DNA from: UBA2040 sp041674745
Lineage (GTDB): Bacteria > Bacteroidota > Bacteroidia > Flavobacteriales_D > Crocinitomicaceae
Direction of reading: 5' to 3'
Assembly: GCA_041674745.1 (NCBI GenBank)
Contig: JBAYVD010000008.1
Coordinates: 1 to 64,000 of the forward strand
Length of the DNA: 64,000 nucleotides
In this document: in pieces, positions 24,969 through 33,039 of the stretch
How positions within the stretch are numbered: the first letter of the stretch is position 1
How the letters are laid out: each line of letters begins with the position of its first letter
Notes under the pieces: generated by a model
What the model was told of the DNA's origin: nothing
Seen by the model: only the letters and a program-made list of their open reading frames with translations
Database searches by the model: none
Program-made: the position numbers and the translations under genes

Positions 24969-25870
24969 TGTTCTACAAAACAGGTGAAATTACAGAGCAC
25001 TCTGCAGCTGTTTACGACATTTCACTTGATGCACCTTATTTATATTCAGCAAGCGCTGATGGCTTTGTGGTGCGTTGGAATCTAGATTCCTTATCGCAAG
25101 ACAATTTTGCCATCAGATGTACCAATACACCTTATTCTTTGACTTTTGACAAAGATCAGCGGAACCTTTGGTTTGGATTGTCCAATGGTGATTTGCACGT
25201 GGTGGCGGTTGACACAAAAACGGAATTGAAGTTCTTCAAACAGCACCGTTCAGGAATCTTTTCTCTGTGCTCTATTCCACAAAAAAAGGTTGTAATCGCT
25301 GGAGATGCCGACGGTAATTTGTCTATTTGGAATGCAGAGAAATTGGAATTATTGCTGTTTCTTCCCTTGAATTGTGGCAAAATTCGAAAGATTCGAGCCA
25401 ATTCGGAAGGCACATTGTTTAGCATTCAAAGTCTTGATGATAAAATTCGGATTTTCGAAACAAATGGCTTCAACGAAATCAGCACACTTGCCGGTCACAA
25501 AGAAGGAGCTTGTTGCGCATTTTTTTCACCAAAAAACGAAAGTGAAATTCTTATTTCAGGGGGAAAAGACGGACACTTGAAAAAATGGGATTGGCCAACG
25601 GAAAAATTGCTTCAAGCGATTCCTGCGCACAATTTTGCCGTTTATGACTTCACACTTTTGGACCACGGAAAATTATTTGCCACGGCAAGCCGAGACAAAA
25701 CCATCAAAATTTGGGAAACCGAATCCCTCAACTTCGTTCAAAAATTAGAGGCAAAAGCGGGTGGTCACAAACACTCCGTCAATGCACTACTTGCCATAGA
25801 TGAGCATCATTTCATTTCTTGCTCCGACGACCGAAAAATCATCCTCTGGTCCAACTTACCCCAGTCGTAA
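24968..25870 (+). CDS. WD40 repeat protein
   Basis: 300 aa, enough for one seven-bladed propeller. GH-to-WD type repeats: LYSASADGFVVRWNLD (blade 1), VVIAGDADGNLSIWNAE, KIRIFETNGFNEISTLAGHKE, ILISGGKDGHLKKWDW, LFATASRDKTIKIWET, and FISCSDDRKIILWSN at the end. No signal peptide; a cytoplasmic scaffold. Translation is coupled to the upstream gene (TAATG junction), which suggests the three products act together. Confidence 0.9.
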   Translation: MFYKTGEITEHSAAVYDISLDAPYLYSASADGFVVRWNLDSLSQDNFAIRCTNTPYSLTFDKDQRNLWFGLSNGDLHVVAVDTKTELKFFKQHRSGIFSLCSIPQKKVVIAGDADGNLSIWNAEKLELLLFLPLNCGKIRKIRANSEGTLFSIQSLDDKIRIFETNGFNEISTLAGHKEGACCAFFSPKNESEILISGGKDGHLKKWDWPTEKLLQAIPAHNFAVYDFTLLDHGKLFATASRDKTIKIWETESLNFVQKLEAKAGGHKHSVNALLAIDEHHFISCSDDRKIILWSNLPQS

Positions 25871-25929
25871 AATCGTCCTATCGTTCCATCCCACTATCTT
25901 TACGTCTCAAATCAGGCACAAATTTTGAT

Positions 25930-25937
25930 TAAATTTG
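25930..25937 (+). promoter_or_regulatory. -7 box for the periplasmic rhodanese gene
   Basis: TAAATTTG, an exact match, 16 bases before the ATG at 25954. A second, weaker TATCTTTA lies at about 25894. Confidence 0.5.
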
Positions 25938-25953
25938 AAGAAAGATAGAACAG

Positions 25954-26460
25954 ATGAAAATTATCCTAGTATTGATTACCCTTCTGATTTGCCTCTTGTC
26001 AACGGCACAAAATCCAGTTGGATTTGACAAAATGGCCAAAAATATGGCAGGAAAGAAAGCTCCTTTCATCACGCAAGAATCACTCAATAAAATCCTAGCC
26101 TCCAATAAACCTGTCGTGATTTTAGATTCACGCGAACAAAAAGAATACGATGTCAGCCATTTGCCCAATGCGATTTGGGTTGGTTACGACCAAGTGATTT
26201 GGGAGAAAATAGAATTACTGGATAAAAACGCTACCATTGTGATTTACTGTTCCGTAGGTTACCGAAGTGGAAAATTGACAGAAGAATTACGCAAGAAAGG
26301 CTTTAAAAATGTGAAAAATCTGTACGGAGGATTGTTCAATTGGGTCAACAATGGCGGCTCAGTAGAAACGTCCAATCATAAAAAAACAAGCAATGTACAC
26401 GGCTACAATGAAAAATGGAGTCACTGGTTAAATCCCACCAAAGCAACGATCATTTTATAA
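25954..26460 (+). CDS. Exported single-domain rhodanese-like protein
   Basis: 168 aa. Signal peptide MKIILVLITLLICLLSTAQ. One rhodanese domain with VVILDSREQKEYDVSHLPNA and the active-site loop IYCSVGYRSGKL; Cys is followed by a five-residue loop of the classic size, so sulfur-carrier activity is plausible. YGGLFNWVNNGG is the usual end of the domain. A short His/Trp-rich tail follows. Location should be periplasmic. Monocistronic and convergent with the DUF218 gene. Confidence 0.88.
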   Translation: MKIILVLITLLICLLSTAQNPVGFDKMAKNMAGKKAPFITQESLNKILASNKPVVILDSREQKEYDVSHLPNAIWVGYDQVIWEKIELLDKNATIVIYCSVGYRSGKLTEELRKKGFKNVKNLYGGLFNWVNNGGSVETSNHKKTSNVHGYNEKWSHWLNPTKATIIL

Positions 26461-26512
26461 TTTTTCAATCGAGAACCCTGAAGGAATAGTCTTAAGGTCC
26501 AACAACCCAAAA

Positions 26513-27280
26513 TCACACGTAACCCGCTACCCAATACATTACGTAACCGAACCATTCTTTGGTCAATCTTTCCCAATAAAATAAGATTTGGGATGATGGC
26601 AAGAAATATTGTTCCCAATAATAATTTCGCTTCGGCCCCGAATCGTTGTTGGTCGAAAAAGAATCACATGACAATCCCCTTTTCTCAAAACACGCCAAGG
26701 CGCGCCGCATGTGAAAAGACGAACTAATGAGCAGTATAGATTTCAATTCTGGAAACGACTTTTTCAATAAATCCGTCGTGAATTCTGCATTTTCGTTGGT
26801 ATTTTGAGATTTGCTTTCTACGATAATATCCTTTGCTGGAATCCCCCATTTTCGAATGACTTCCGCCAATTGCTCTGCTTCGTGCAATCCACGATCACTG
26901 ATTTGACCCGAATCACCTGTGATTAAAATCTTTCGAATTTTTCCTTTGTGGTACAAATCCAAGGTTTGCCAAATTCGATCCCCATTTACATTCAAACTCA
27001 ACCGGTCCAAATCATGGTTGTAAAATCCCATACCCGTCAAAAGCACCCCACAATCATACGTTTTCAAATTTTCAGTCTTTTTTCCTTGAATTTCCCACAA
27101 CCGAGCAAACTCAAGATAGATAACTGAATTTGAGAAGAATAGATAAAAAGAAAACGCCAGCCACAAAAGCGCTTTAGAAAACTTCTTTTTGCGCCAAATG
27201 AGTCCAGCTGTCAGCAAGAAAAGAATCCAAATAAAAGGCTGAGTAAGAAACAACAAGAGTTTCGATAACAAAAAAAACAT
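26513..27280 (-). CDS. YdcF/ElyC family (DUF218) membrane protein
   Basis: 255 aa. Two N-terminal hydrophobic helices (residues about 1-22 and 35-55) followed by a DUF218 domain: GVLLTGMGFYNHD (usual VLGxG position), KILITGDSG, LHEAEQLAEVIRKWGIPAKDII, SQNTNENAEF (conserved S-x-N-T-x-E-N-A) and SILLISSSFHMRRAL. Homologues SanA/ElyC affect envelope integrity and peptidoglycan or lipid carrier recycling. The reaction is not known. Confidence 0.85.
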   Translation of the reverse strand: MFFLLSKLLLFLTQPFIWILFLLTAGLIWRKKKFSKALLWLAFSFYLFFSNSVIYLEFARLWEIQGKKTENLKTYDCGVLLTGMGFYNHDLDRLSLNVNGDRIWQTLDLYHKGKIRKILITGDSGQISDRGLHEAEQLAEVIRKWGIPAKDIIVESKSQNTNENAEFTTDLLKKSFPELKSILLISSSFHMRRALACFEKRGLSCDSFSTNNDSGPKRNYYWEQYFLPSSQILFYWERLTKEWFGYVMYWVAGYV

Positions 27281-27302
27281 ATGGCTTACCTTTACATTGC
27301 CT

Positions 27303-27321
27303 CAAAGATGTGGTAATTTTG
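27303..27321. promoter_or_regulatory. Back-to-back -7 boxes for the DUF218 and MscS genes
   Basis: Plus strand TAATTTTG at 27314-27321 is 29 bases before the mscS-like ATG (27351). Minus strand CATCTTTG at 27303-27310 is 22 bases before the DUF218 ATG. The two boxes are only three bases apart, so the transcripts probably compete for polymerase. Confidence 0.45.
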
Positions 27322-27350
27322 AGGATAATTCAAAACGTTAAACATAAAAA

Positions 27351-28199
27351 ATGGACAAATTAGAAAGTGTAATCGGGATTTCCTGGGTAGAATTGAATCA
27401 AATAATCGTCAGTAAAAGTATCATGTTGGTTATAGCGGTAGCTATAGTAATAGTTGGCTTTTGGTTCGCTAAAATGGCCGCTAAAGGTGTAAAACGAGCC
27501 ATGATTACTGGTCACATGGATGCTGGTTTAGTCACGTTCATTTCAAGCATGGTTTCTGCGGTCATCAAAGTACTAGTAGTCATTACTGCGATGTCACAGT
27601 TAGGCATACAAATGACATCGTTCATAGCTATATTAGGAGCAGCTGGTTTAGCGGTTGGTATGGCATTCTCAGGTACACTTTCCAATTTCGCCGGAGGCAT
27701 CATGATTTTGGTATTCAAACCGTTTAAAGTGGATGATTTTATTCAAGCACAGGGTGAAACGGGAACGGTGAAAGAAATTCAAATTTTCAACACTTTTTTA
27801 AGCACCAATGATAATAAAATCGTTATTCTACCCAATGGTCCTTTAGCCAATGGAAACATGGTCAATTTCACCAAAGCAGAAAACCGACGTGTAGACTTCT
27901 CATTCGGAATTGCCTATGGTGACGACTACGACACAGCAAAAGCCCTGATTCAAAAATTCATTGATGAAGACAAACGCATTCTGAAAGAACCAGCCAACTT
28001 TATCGGCTTGGGCGAATTGTCAAATTCCTCTGTCAACATAACCGTCAGAGTTTGGACACCCGTAGCAAATTATTGGGATGTACATTTCGACATGAACGAA
28101 CGCGTTTACAAAGAATTTAGCAAGGCTGGTTTGCACATTCCATTCCCTCAAATGGATGTTCACGTGGTGAATGAAAAGGAACAACAGAACAAGCTCTAA
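27351..28199 (+). CDS. mscS: Small-conductance mechanosensitive channel, MscS family
   Basis: 282 aa, the size of E. coli MscS. Three transmembrane helices lie in residues about 20-130. The pore helix TM3 is AAILGAAGLAVGMAFSGTLS followed by NFAGGIMILVFKPFKVDDFI, the beta-domain start. Alternating Ala/Gly packing of TM3 is preserved. It opens under membrane tension to release solutes on hypo-osmotic shock. Strong terminator at 28220. Confidence 0.93.
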   Translation: MDKLESVIGISWVELNQIIVSKSIMLVIAVAIVIVGFWFAKMAAKGVKRAMITGHMDAGLVTFISSMVSAVIKVLVVITAMSQLGIQMTSFIAILGAAGLAVGMAFSGTLSNFAGGIMILVFKPFKVDDFIQAQGETGTVKEIQIFNTFLSTNDNKIVILPNGPLANGNMVNFTKAENRRVDFSFGIAYGDDYDTAKALIQKFIDEDKRILKEPANFIGLGELSNSSVNITVRVWTPVANYWDVHFDMNERVYKEFSKAGLHIPFPQMDVHVVNEKEQQNKL

Positions 28200-28219
28200 A
28201 ACAAACACTTGAATAAATG

Positions 28220-28256
28220 AACGGCAGATTTTTTGCAAAATCTGCCGTTTTCTTTT
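28220..28256 (+). terminator. Rho-independent terminator after mscS
   Basis: Perfect 13-bp stem AACGGCAGATTTT (28220-28232) with 28237-28249, loop TTGC, then TTTTCTTTTT. Confidence 0.88.
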
Positions 28257-28286
28257 TATATTGCTGTTCACTAAATACAAAAAAGA

Positions 28287-28673
28287 ATGAAAAATATTGG
28301 ACTGATAATGCTTTTTAGTTTGCTTTGTTACACAAGCTTTGCTCAAACTGAAGAGAAACCTGCCGCTGCTATTGCGGTTGAACCAACCTTCGTTGGTGGC
28401 ACGGAAGGAATGATGAATTTCCTATCTGAAAACATCAAATACCCGAAAGAAGCTATTGAATCCAATACTTCTGGAAGAGTTTATGTTTCTTTGGTAATCA
28501 ATGAAGCTGGCAAAGTGATCGAAGTGGAAATCCTTCGTGGTGTCAGCAATTCACTCGATTTAGAAGCCATTCGTGTGTGCGAAAAAATGCCTAATTGGAA
28601 CCCAGCGAGAGACGGTGATGGTAACGCTGTTAAAAGCGAGGTAAAATTACCCATTGCATTTACGCTCGATTGA
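28287..28673 (+). CDS. Small exported TonB C-terminal-domain protein
   Basis: 128 aa. Signal peptide MKNIGLIMLFSLLCYTSFAQ, then a single TonB_C domain: FVGGTEGMMNFLSENIKYP, SGRVYVSLVINEAGKVIEVEI and a closing VKLPIAFTLD. There is no transmembrane anchor beyond the signal sequence and no Pro-rich linker, so it is not a complete TonB energy transducer. Such free TonB_C proteins are common in Bacteroidota and their role is unclear. Followed by a UUCG-capped terminator. Confidence 0.85.
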   Translation: MKNIGLIMLFSLLCYTSFAQTEEKPAAAIAVEPTFVGGTEGMMNFLSENIKYPKEAIESNTSGRVYVSLVINEAGKVIEVEILRGVSNSLDLEAIRVCEKMPNWNPARDGDGNAVKSEVKLPIAFTLD

Positions 28674-28697
28674 AATAATCCTAAATAAAAGCACTGC

Positions 28698-28729
28698 AAA
28701 GGGAAAGACTTCGGTTTTTCCCTTTTTTT
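28698..28729 (+). terminator. Rho-independent terminator with UUCG tetraloop
   Basis: 12-bp stem (28698-28709 with 28714-28725, one G-U pair) closed by C-UUCG-G, followed by TTTT. Confidence 0.9.
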
Positions 28730-28782
28730 ATGGATTCTTTTTTTAAAATAATGCCAACCTTTATTGGGAACTTCTCTAAAAC

Positions 28783-28811
28783 AAAAAAGTCCAATCTTTC
28801 GATTGGACTTT
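28783..28811 (-). terminator. Rho-independent terminator of tRNA-Lys
   Basis: On the minus strand, GTCCAATC-GAAA-GATTGGAC (28808-28801, 28796-28789) is followed by six T, a few bases after the tRNA 3' end. Confidence 0.85.
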
Positions 28812-28816
28812 CTATG

Positions 28817-28889
28817 TGATCCCGCTGGGATTCGAACCCAGGGCCCATACATTAAAAGTGTATTGCTCTACCAGCTGAGCTACGGAATC
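28817..28889 (-). tRNA. tRNA-Lys (anticodon TTT)
   Basis: 73 nt on the minus strand. The acceptor arm GATTCCG pairs with CGGGATC (one G-U), with discriminator A. The D arm contains AGCTCAGCTGGTAGAGC. The anticodon loop is CTTTTAA, giving anticodon TTT (UUU). The T arm contains GGTTCGAATCC. The 3' CCA is not encoded. A TATATTTG box lies upstream and a terminator downstream. Confidence 0.97.
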
Positions 28890-28940
28890 TAATCAAATGG
28901 AGATAAATAATTTTCGTTATTGTTTCTCTGTTTGAGGGTG

Positions 28941-28948
28941 CAAATATA
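28941..28948 (-). promoter_or_regulatory. -7 box for tRNA-Lys
   Basis: The minus strand reads TATATTTG, an exact match, about 52 bases upstream of the mature tRNA 5' end, implying a processed leader. Confidence 0.55.
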
Positions 28949-29106
28949 GCGGTATATTTTTTTTCTGCAAGGACATTCTGGACTTTTTTTTAATTTATTT
29001 TTATCATTGAAGATAAAAGATTGATTTATAGTTAACATAACTTCTCATTTATTTTTTAAGAACCTAGATAAAATACCGTTCTTAACGATGATTCTAGCGA
29101 AACCAT

Positions 29107-29114
29107 TACTTTTG
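29107..29114 (+). promoter_or_regulatory. -7 box for aroK
   Basis: TACTTTTG, an exact match, 18 bases before the ATG at 29133. The rest of the 28890-29132 gap shows nothing beyond A/T-rich sequence and this box plus the tRNA promoter. Confidence 0.6.
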
Positions 29115-29132
29115 CAACAGTAGAAAGAAGAC

Positions 29133-29654
29133 ATGAGGATATTTCTGATCGGATACATGGGCAGTGGAAAAAGCACCTTGGGCAAGCGTTTGGCGAAGGC
29201 TTTGGAAATTCCTTTTGTCGACATAGATGCTGAAATTGAGCAAACCCAAGGAAAAAGCATTACTGCCATTTTCCAGGACGAAGGCGAAGAACATTTCCGA
29301 CGATTGGAAGAAAAATTCTTAATGAGCTTAAAGAATTTCACTGCCAAAGCCGTATATGCCACGGGAGGCGGAATGCCTTGCTTCTACGACAATCTTTCGC
29401 TATTGAATAGCCTGGGTGCCACCGTTTACTTAAAACGACCTACAAGTGAATTGCTGCATCGTTTAATGAATAGCAAAAAAGAGCGTCCGCTAACGGTCGG
29501 TAAAACCAAAGAAGAATTATACGAATTTATTGAAATGCATTTGGCTGAGCGGGAATTGTTTTACGAAAAAGCAAAAATCACCGTTCCTCGCTCAAAGCAA
29601 AACGTTCCTTCCCTACTCGAGTTGATTCAACAATTTGAAAACAATCAAGCATGA
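29133..29654 (+). CDS. aroK: Shikimate kinase
   Basis: 173 aa, the usual length. P-loop GYMGSGKSTLGKRLA at residue 7, the shikimate-binding DIDAEIE with Asp near 32, FRRLEE, ATGGGMP (GGG shikimate contact) and the lid KKERPL. It phosphorylates shikimate at the 3-OH with ATP on the route to chorismate; aroC is 12 kb away in the same window. The stop overlaps the next start as ATGA. Confidence 0.94.
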   Translation: MRIFLIGYMGSGKSTLGKRLAKALEIPFVDIDAEIEQTQGKSITAIFQDEGEEHFRRLEEKFLMSLKNFTAKAVYATGGGMPCFYDNLSLLNSLGATVYLKRPTSELLHRLMNSKKERPLTVGKTKEELYEFIEMHLAERELFYEKAKITVPRSKQNVPSLLELIQQFENNQA

Positions 29655-30322
29655 ATCAAAAAGAATTAGATATTTATCTCGCAGAAACGGAGTTGCTCAA
29701 CTTCAATCATCCCAACTTTGAAGAATTCTTACAGAATATTGAAGGAATTGGAACCCCGGAAGAGCAATTGCTCAAAGTGTACTTAAAGGTGCGGGATTCG
29801 TTTTTGTACGATCCTTATCACCTGGATTTACGGCCAGAGGGATTAAAGGCAAGTACCGTATTAACCAAAAGACGAGCTTGGTGTGTGGAAAAAGCGAATG
29901 TAATGGCTGCTTGTTCGCGTCGTTTGGGATTCCCTACTCGTTTGGGATACGCCATCGTAACCAATCACATTGGCGTCGAGCGATTGGTTTCCTATTTACG
30001 GAGAGAGGAAATTGTATTCCACGGATACGTTGAGATTTTTATGCACGGAAAATGGGTTTCCTGCACGCCCTCTTTCGATCAATTGATTTGTCGACTGACC
30101 AACGTTGCTCCACTGGAATTTGATGGAAAAACAGATTCCATGTTTCAAGCGTTCAAGGGCGAAGAAAAATTCATGGAATACCTGCATTATTATGGGGCAT
30201 TCGATGACGTTCCCCTGGAATTAATGAACGCTGAAATGAAAAAGTATTACCCGCATCTTTTCGAAAAAATTTACGACGAGCGATCCTTTTCATTTTTCCA
30301 TATTTGGTCTCACCTATTATAG
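29651..30322 (+). CDS. Transglutaminase-like cysteine protease-fold protein
   Basis: 223 aa. Transglutaminase-core triad is visible: Cys in TKRRAWCVEKANVMAACSR near residue 77, His in VFHGYVEIF near 124 and Asp in CTPSFDQLI near 140. The pattern AWCVEKANVMAACSRRLGFPTRLGYA is typical of bacterial transglutaminase-like proteins (shown here in two overlapping pieces). No signal peptide. Substrate unknown. Translationally coupled to aroK (ATGA), with no obvious functional link. Confidence 0.82.
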   Translation: MNQKELDIYLAETELLNFNHPNFEEFLQNIEGIGTPEEQLLKVYLKVRDSFLYDPYHLDLRPEGLKASTVLTKRRAWCVEKANVMAACSRRLGFPTRLGYAIVTNHIGVERLVSYLRREEIVFHGYVEIFMHGKWVSCTPSFDQLICRLTNVAPLEFDGKTDSMFQAFKGEEKFMEYLHYYGAFDDVPLELMNAEMKKYYPHLFEKIYDERSFSFFHIWSHLL

Positions 30323-30340
30323 AAAAACTAGGCTTCCAAT

Positions 30341-31192
30341 TTACTTCACAACCACAATCAAGTACTTGGTCACCTTCCAGAATGAACGGATATCCGTTAT
30401 CGTCAATTTGGTGTTGTTTCCAGATTCTTGCAATTTATAAGATGCAGTTGGGTGCGTTGAAACGATTTGAATTTTGTTGCCCGAAATGATGAATTCTTTT
30501 TTGCTGCGCACATCAATTTTGGTGAAATAATCTTCATTGAAGTCCACCTTCAAGTTCAACTTCTTTCCAATTCCAATAAATCCATTTTTCAATTCAACAA
30601 CGCCGTTTTTCTCCAATTCTTTGTCGGAACCATACACGTAAAAAGCTGTATTCATCTCATCCGATAAATTTTCTAGTTGGTAGGCTTTCTGTTGATACGC
30701 ATCAAACAATAAGGAGTAATCTTTGTCTTTTTGTTCCAATTCCTCCTGAAGAGAAGCTATTTGCTCATCTTTGGCGGCAATGTCTTCCACCAAACGTTTG
30801 ATCATATTTTCCAACTCCACAATTTTAAAACCACTTGCCTTCAATGTTTCTTGCATTTGAGTCACCTTTTTGGCATTTTCTTCTCGTAGGAAATTGATGT
30901 GCTTTATTTCTTGCAAAACCATGGCTTTCTCGTCGACACCCAATTCAGGATTCGCACTTTTCAACCGGACACTTTCTTTTTTAATTCCAATGGAAATCAA
31001 ATTATCTTGAATCTCATTGAAAAAAGAAAGGGACTCATTGATCATAGAATCTTTCAATTCATCATCCAATTTCATTTGCTCAATTTGGGTTTGCAAAGTG
31101 GCAATTTCTTCTGTCTGTGTACCTTGTGGTGCCGACTCGGATTTACAAGCCATTAAAACAGCCGTTAGAATAAGGATACTGATTACTTTCAT
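30341..31192 (-). CDS. Coiled-coil lipoprotein of unknown function
   Basis: 283 aa. Lipoprotein signal ILTAVLMACKS with Cys at residue 16. Residues about 28-185 are a long heptad-rich coiled coil (EEIATLQTQIEQMKLDDEL through EELEQKDKDYSLLFDAYQQK). The C-terminal 90 residues form a beta-rich domain (KNGFIGIGKKLNLKVDFNE.., IQIVSTHPTASYKL). The overall plan resembles conserved Bacteroidota cell-surface or periplasmic lipoproteins. Divergent from the M61 peptidase. Confidence 0.78.
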   Translation of the reverse strand: MKVISILILTAVLMACKSESAPQGTQTEEIATLQTQIEQMKLDDELKDSMINESLSFFNEIQDNLISIGIKKESVRLKSANPELGVDEKAMVLQEIKHINFLREENAKKVTQMQETLKASGFKIVELENMIKRLVEDIAAKDEQIASLQEELEQKDKDYSLLFDAYQQKAYQLENLSDEMNTAFYVYGSDKELEKNGVVELKNGFIGIGKKLNLKVDFNEDYFTKIDVRSKKEFIISGNKIQIVSTHPTASYKLQESGNNTKLTITDIRSFWKVTKYLIVVVK

Positions 31193-31205
31193 TATAGATT
31201 TTGTT

Positions 31206-31213
31206 TATCTTTA
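31206..31213 (+). promoter_or_regulatory. -7 box for the M61 peptidase gene
   Basis: TATCTTTA, one base off TAnnTTTG, 42 bases before the ATG at 31255. It lies just after the TTG at 31201, so that longer frame is not the start. Confidence 0.4.
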
Positions 31214-31254
31214 AAAACTCCAAAACAATTGGAACATTGAAAATTACTAAAAAA

Positions 31255-33039
31255 ATGACAGGAAAAACACTTCTCACCTTCCTTTTTTGTGGTTTTATGG
31301 CCACCACCTTTGCACAAAAAATACACTACAATCTCCGAATGGAAAAACCTCAAACACACTACTTTCAAGTAGAAATGATTTTGAGCGATTTTAAAGAAAG
31401 TGAACTGGAAATTAAAATGCCTGTTTGGGCACCAGGAAGTTATTTGGTGCGCGAATTTGCCAAAAATGTGGACCAAGTAATTGCTGTAGATGAAAAAGAC
31501 AACGTTCTACCAATTGTTAAAACATCCAAAAACACCTGGAAAATTACCAAAGGAAAAGCGAAAAAAGTAACCGTTGAATACGACGTTTATTCCTTTGAAT
31601 TATCCGTTCGCACCAGTTTTATTGATTTAACACACGGCTACGTGAGCGGGAGTGGTGTTTTTATGTACATCGATAAACACAAAGAATTAGCCGGGACAAC
31701 AACGATTTTCCCGTACAAAGACTTCAAAAAGATTACAACGGCTCTTCCTTTGAGTGCAGAAAGCATGGCAAGCGATGGCTGTTCAAATTACACTTTCCGA
31801 AATTATGACCATTTGGTGGATTGTCCGATCGAAATTGGCAACCAGGAAGTTTTTGATTTTATGGCGGCTGGCGTAAAACATACAGTTGGCATCTATGGGA
31901 AAGGAAATTACAAAGTCGACTATTTAAAAACAGACATGGCCAAAATGGTCGAAGCAGCCACAGATGTTTTCAAAGAAAATCCAAACAAAGAATATACGTT
32001 CATTATTCACAACGTGGAAGAAGGACAAGGTGGTTTGGAGCATTGCAATAGCACAACCCTTAGTGTAAACCGATGGACATACGAAGGAAGTGAATACGTT
32101 GGTTTTTTATCACTTGTAGCGCATGAATACTTTCACTTGTGGAATGTGAAACGCATTCGCCCAGTTACACTCGGACCGTTCAACTACGACGAAGAAAACT
32201 ACACAACACTTTTGTGGGTAATGGAAGGATTCACTTCGTATTACGATGAATTGCTCTTGCGCCGAGCTGGGTTGTATAGTCAAGATGAGTACATTGCCAA
32301 ATTGAATGGTACTTTGAATTATGTAGAAGGTTCACTTGGCTCGCGCATCCAACCCTTAGCTGATGCCAGTTTCGATGCTTGGATCAAAGCGTATCGACCA
32401 AATGAAAATAGCTCCAATACAACTATGACGTACTATTCGCGTGGTCAATTGATGGCTGCTTTGTTTGACGCCATGATTGTGAGTGAATACAAGGGTGCAA
32501 AATGCTTGGATGACTTTATGCAAATATTGTACAACAAGTATTTCAAAAAACTCGACCGCGGATTTACAGACAAAGAATTTCAAGACGAATTGTCGGCTTT
32601 TCTCCACAAAGACATGACTGATTTCTTCAATCGATTTATCCAAGGGACAGAAATTCCAGATTACCAGTCGTATTTTGAAAAAGCAGGAGTTAAGGTAGAG
32701 AAAGGATCCGTTACAGAAACCACGTTTGGTGCTCGCTACAGCGACGTTGGTGGAAAAACGACTATTCGATCCGTACGTAGAGATTCAGCTGCCGAAGATG
32801 CTGGCTTCAGTGTAAACGATGAAATCATTTCTGCAAATGGTTTTCGCGTAAATTCAGATCGTTTTTCGAGTGCCTTGAATACCCTCACGAAAGAGGAGAC
32901 AATGGATGTACTCATTTCTCGCGACAATGTAATCCTTTCCTTGAAAGCCGGTTTAAAAGAGTATTCTTATCCTCGATTTAAATTATCATTGAGTGAGGAT
33001 AAGAATGCGGCAACACTTAGAGACTATTGGTTGCGCTAA
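31255..33039 (+). CDS. M61 family metallopeptidase with PDZ domain
   Basis: 594 aa from ATG 31255, which opens directly onto a signal peptide (MTGKTLLTFLFCGFMATTFA). The N-terminal beta domain is followed by the gluzincin active site: zinc-binding HEYFH in LVAHEYFHLWNVKRIRP near residue 287, with the third ligand Glu in WVMEGFTSYYDEL. A PDZ domain occupies about 500-575 (TIRSVRRDSAAEDAGFSVND). Family members are glycyl-type aminopeptidases acting in the periplasm. The next gene starts at the base after its stop, so the two are co-transcribed. Confidence 0.92.
   Translation: MTGKTLLTFLFCGFMATTFAQKIHYNLRMEKPQTHYFQVEMILSDFKESELEIKMPVWAPGSYLVREFAKNVDQVIAVDEKDNVLPIVKTSKNTWKITKGKAKKVTVEYDVYSFELSVRTSFIDLTHGYVSGSGVFMYIDKHKELAGTTTIFPYKDFKKITTALPLSAESMASDGCSNYTFRNYDHLVDCPIEIGNQEVFDFMAAGVKHTVGIYGKGNYKVDYLKTDMAKMVEAATDVFKENPNKEYTFIIHNVEEGQGGLEHCNSTTLSVNRWTYEGSEYVGFLSLVAHEYFHLWNVKRIRPVTLGPFNYDEENYTTLLWVMEGFTSYYDELLLRRAGLYSQDEYIAKLNGTLNYVEGSLGSRIQPLADASFDAWIKAYRPNENSSNTTMTYYSRGQLMAALFDAMIVSEYKGAKCLDDFMQILYNKYFKKLDRGFTDKEFQDELSAFLHKDMTDFFNRFIQGTEIPDYQSYFEKAGVKVEKGSVTETTFGARYSDVGGKTTIRSVRRDSAAEDAGFSVNDEIISANGFRVNSDRFSSALNTLTKEETMDVLISRDNVILSLKAGLKEYSYPRFKLSLSEDKNAATLRDYWLR

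Noticed and set aside
30304..30667. Plus-strand frames within the coiled-coil lipoprotein gene
   Set aside because: They lie antisense to a gene with a clear lipobox and coiled coil and have no recognisable content.
31201..31254. Longer N-terminus for the M61 peptidase
   Set aside because: The TTG lies before the promoter-like box, and the ATG at 31255 opens a proper signal peptide.
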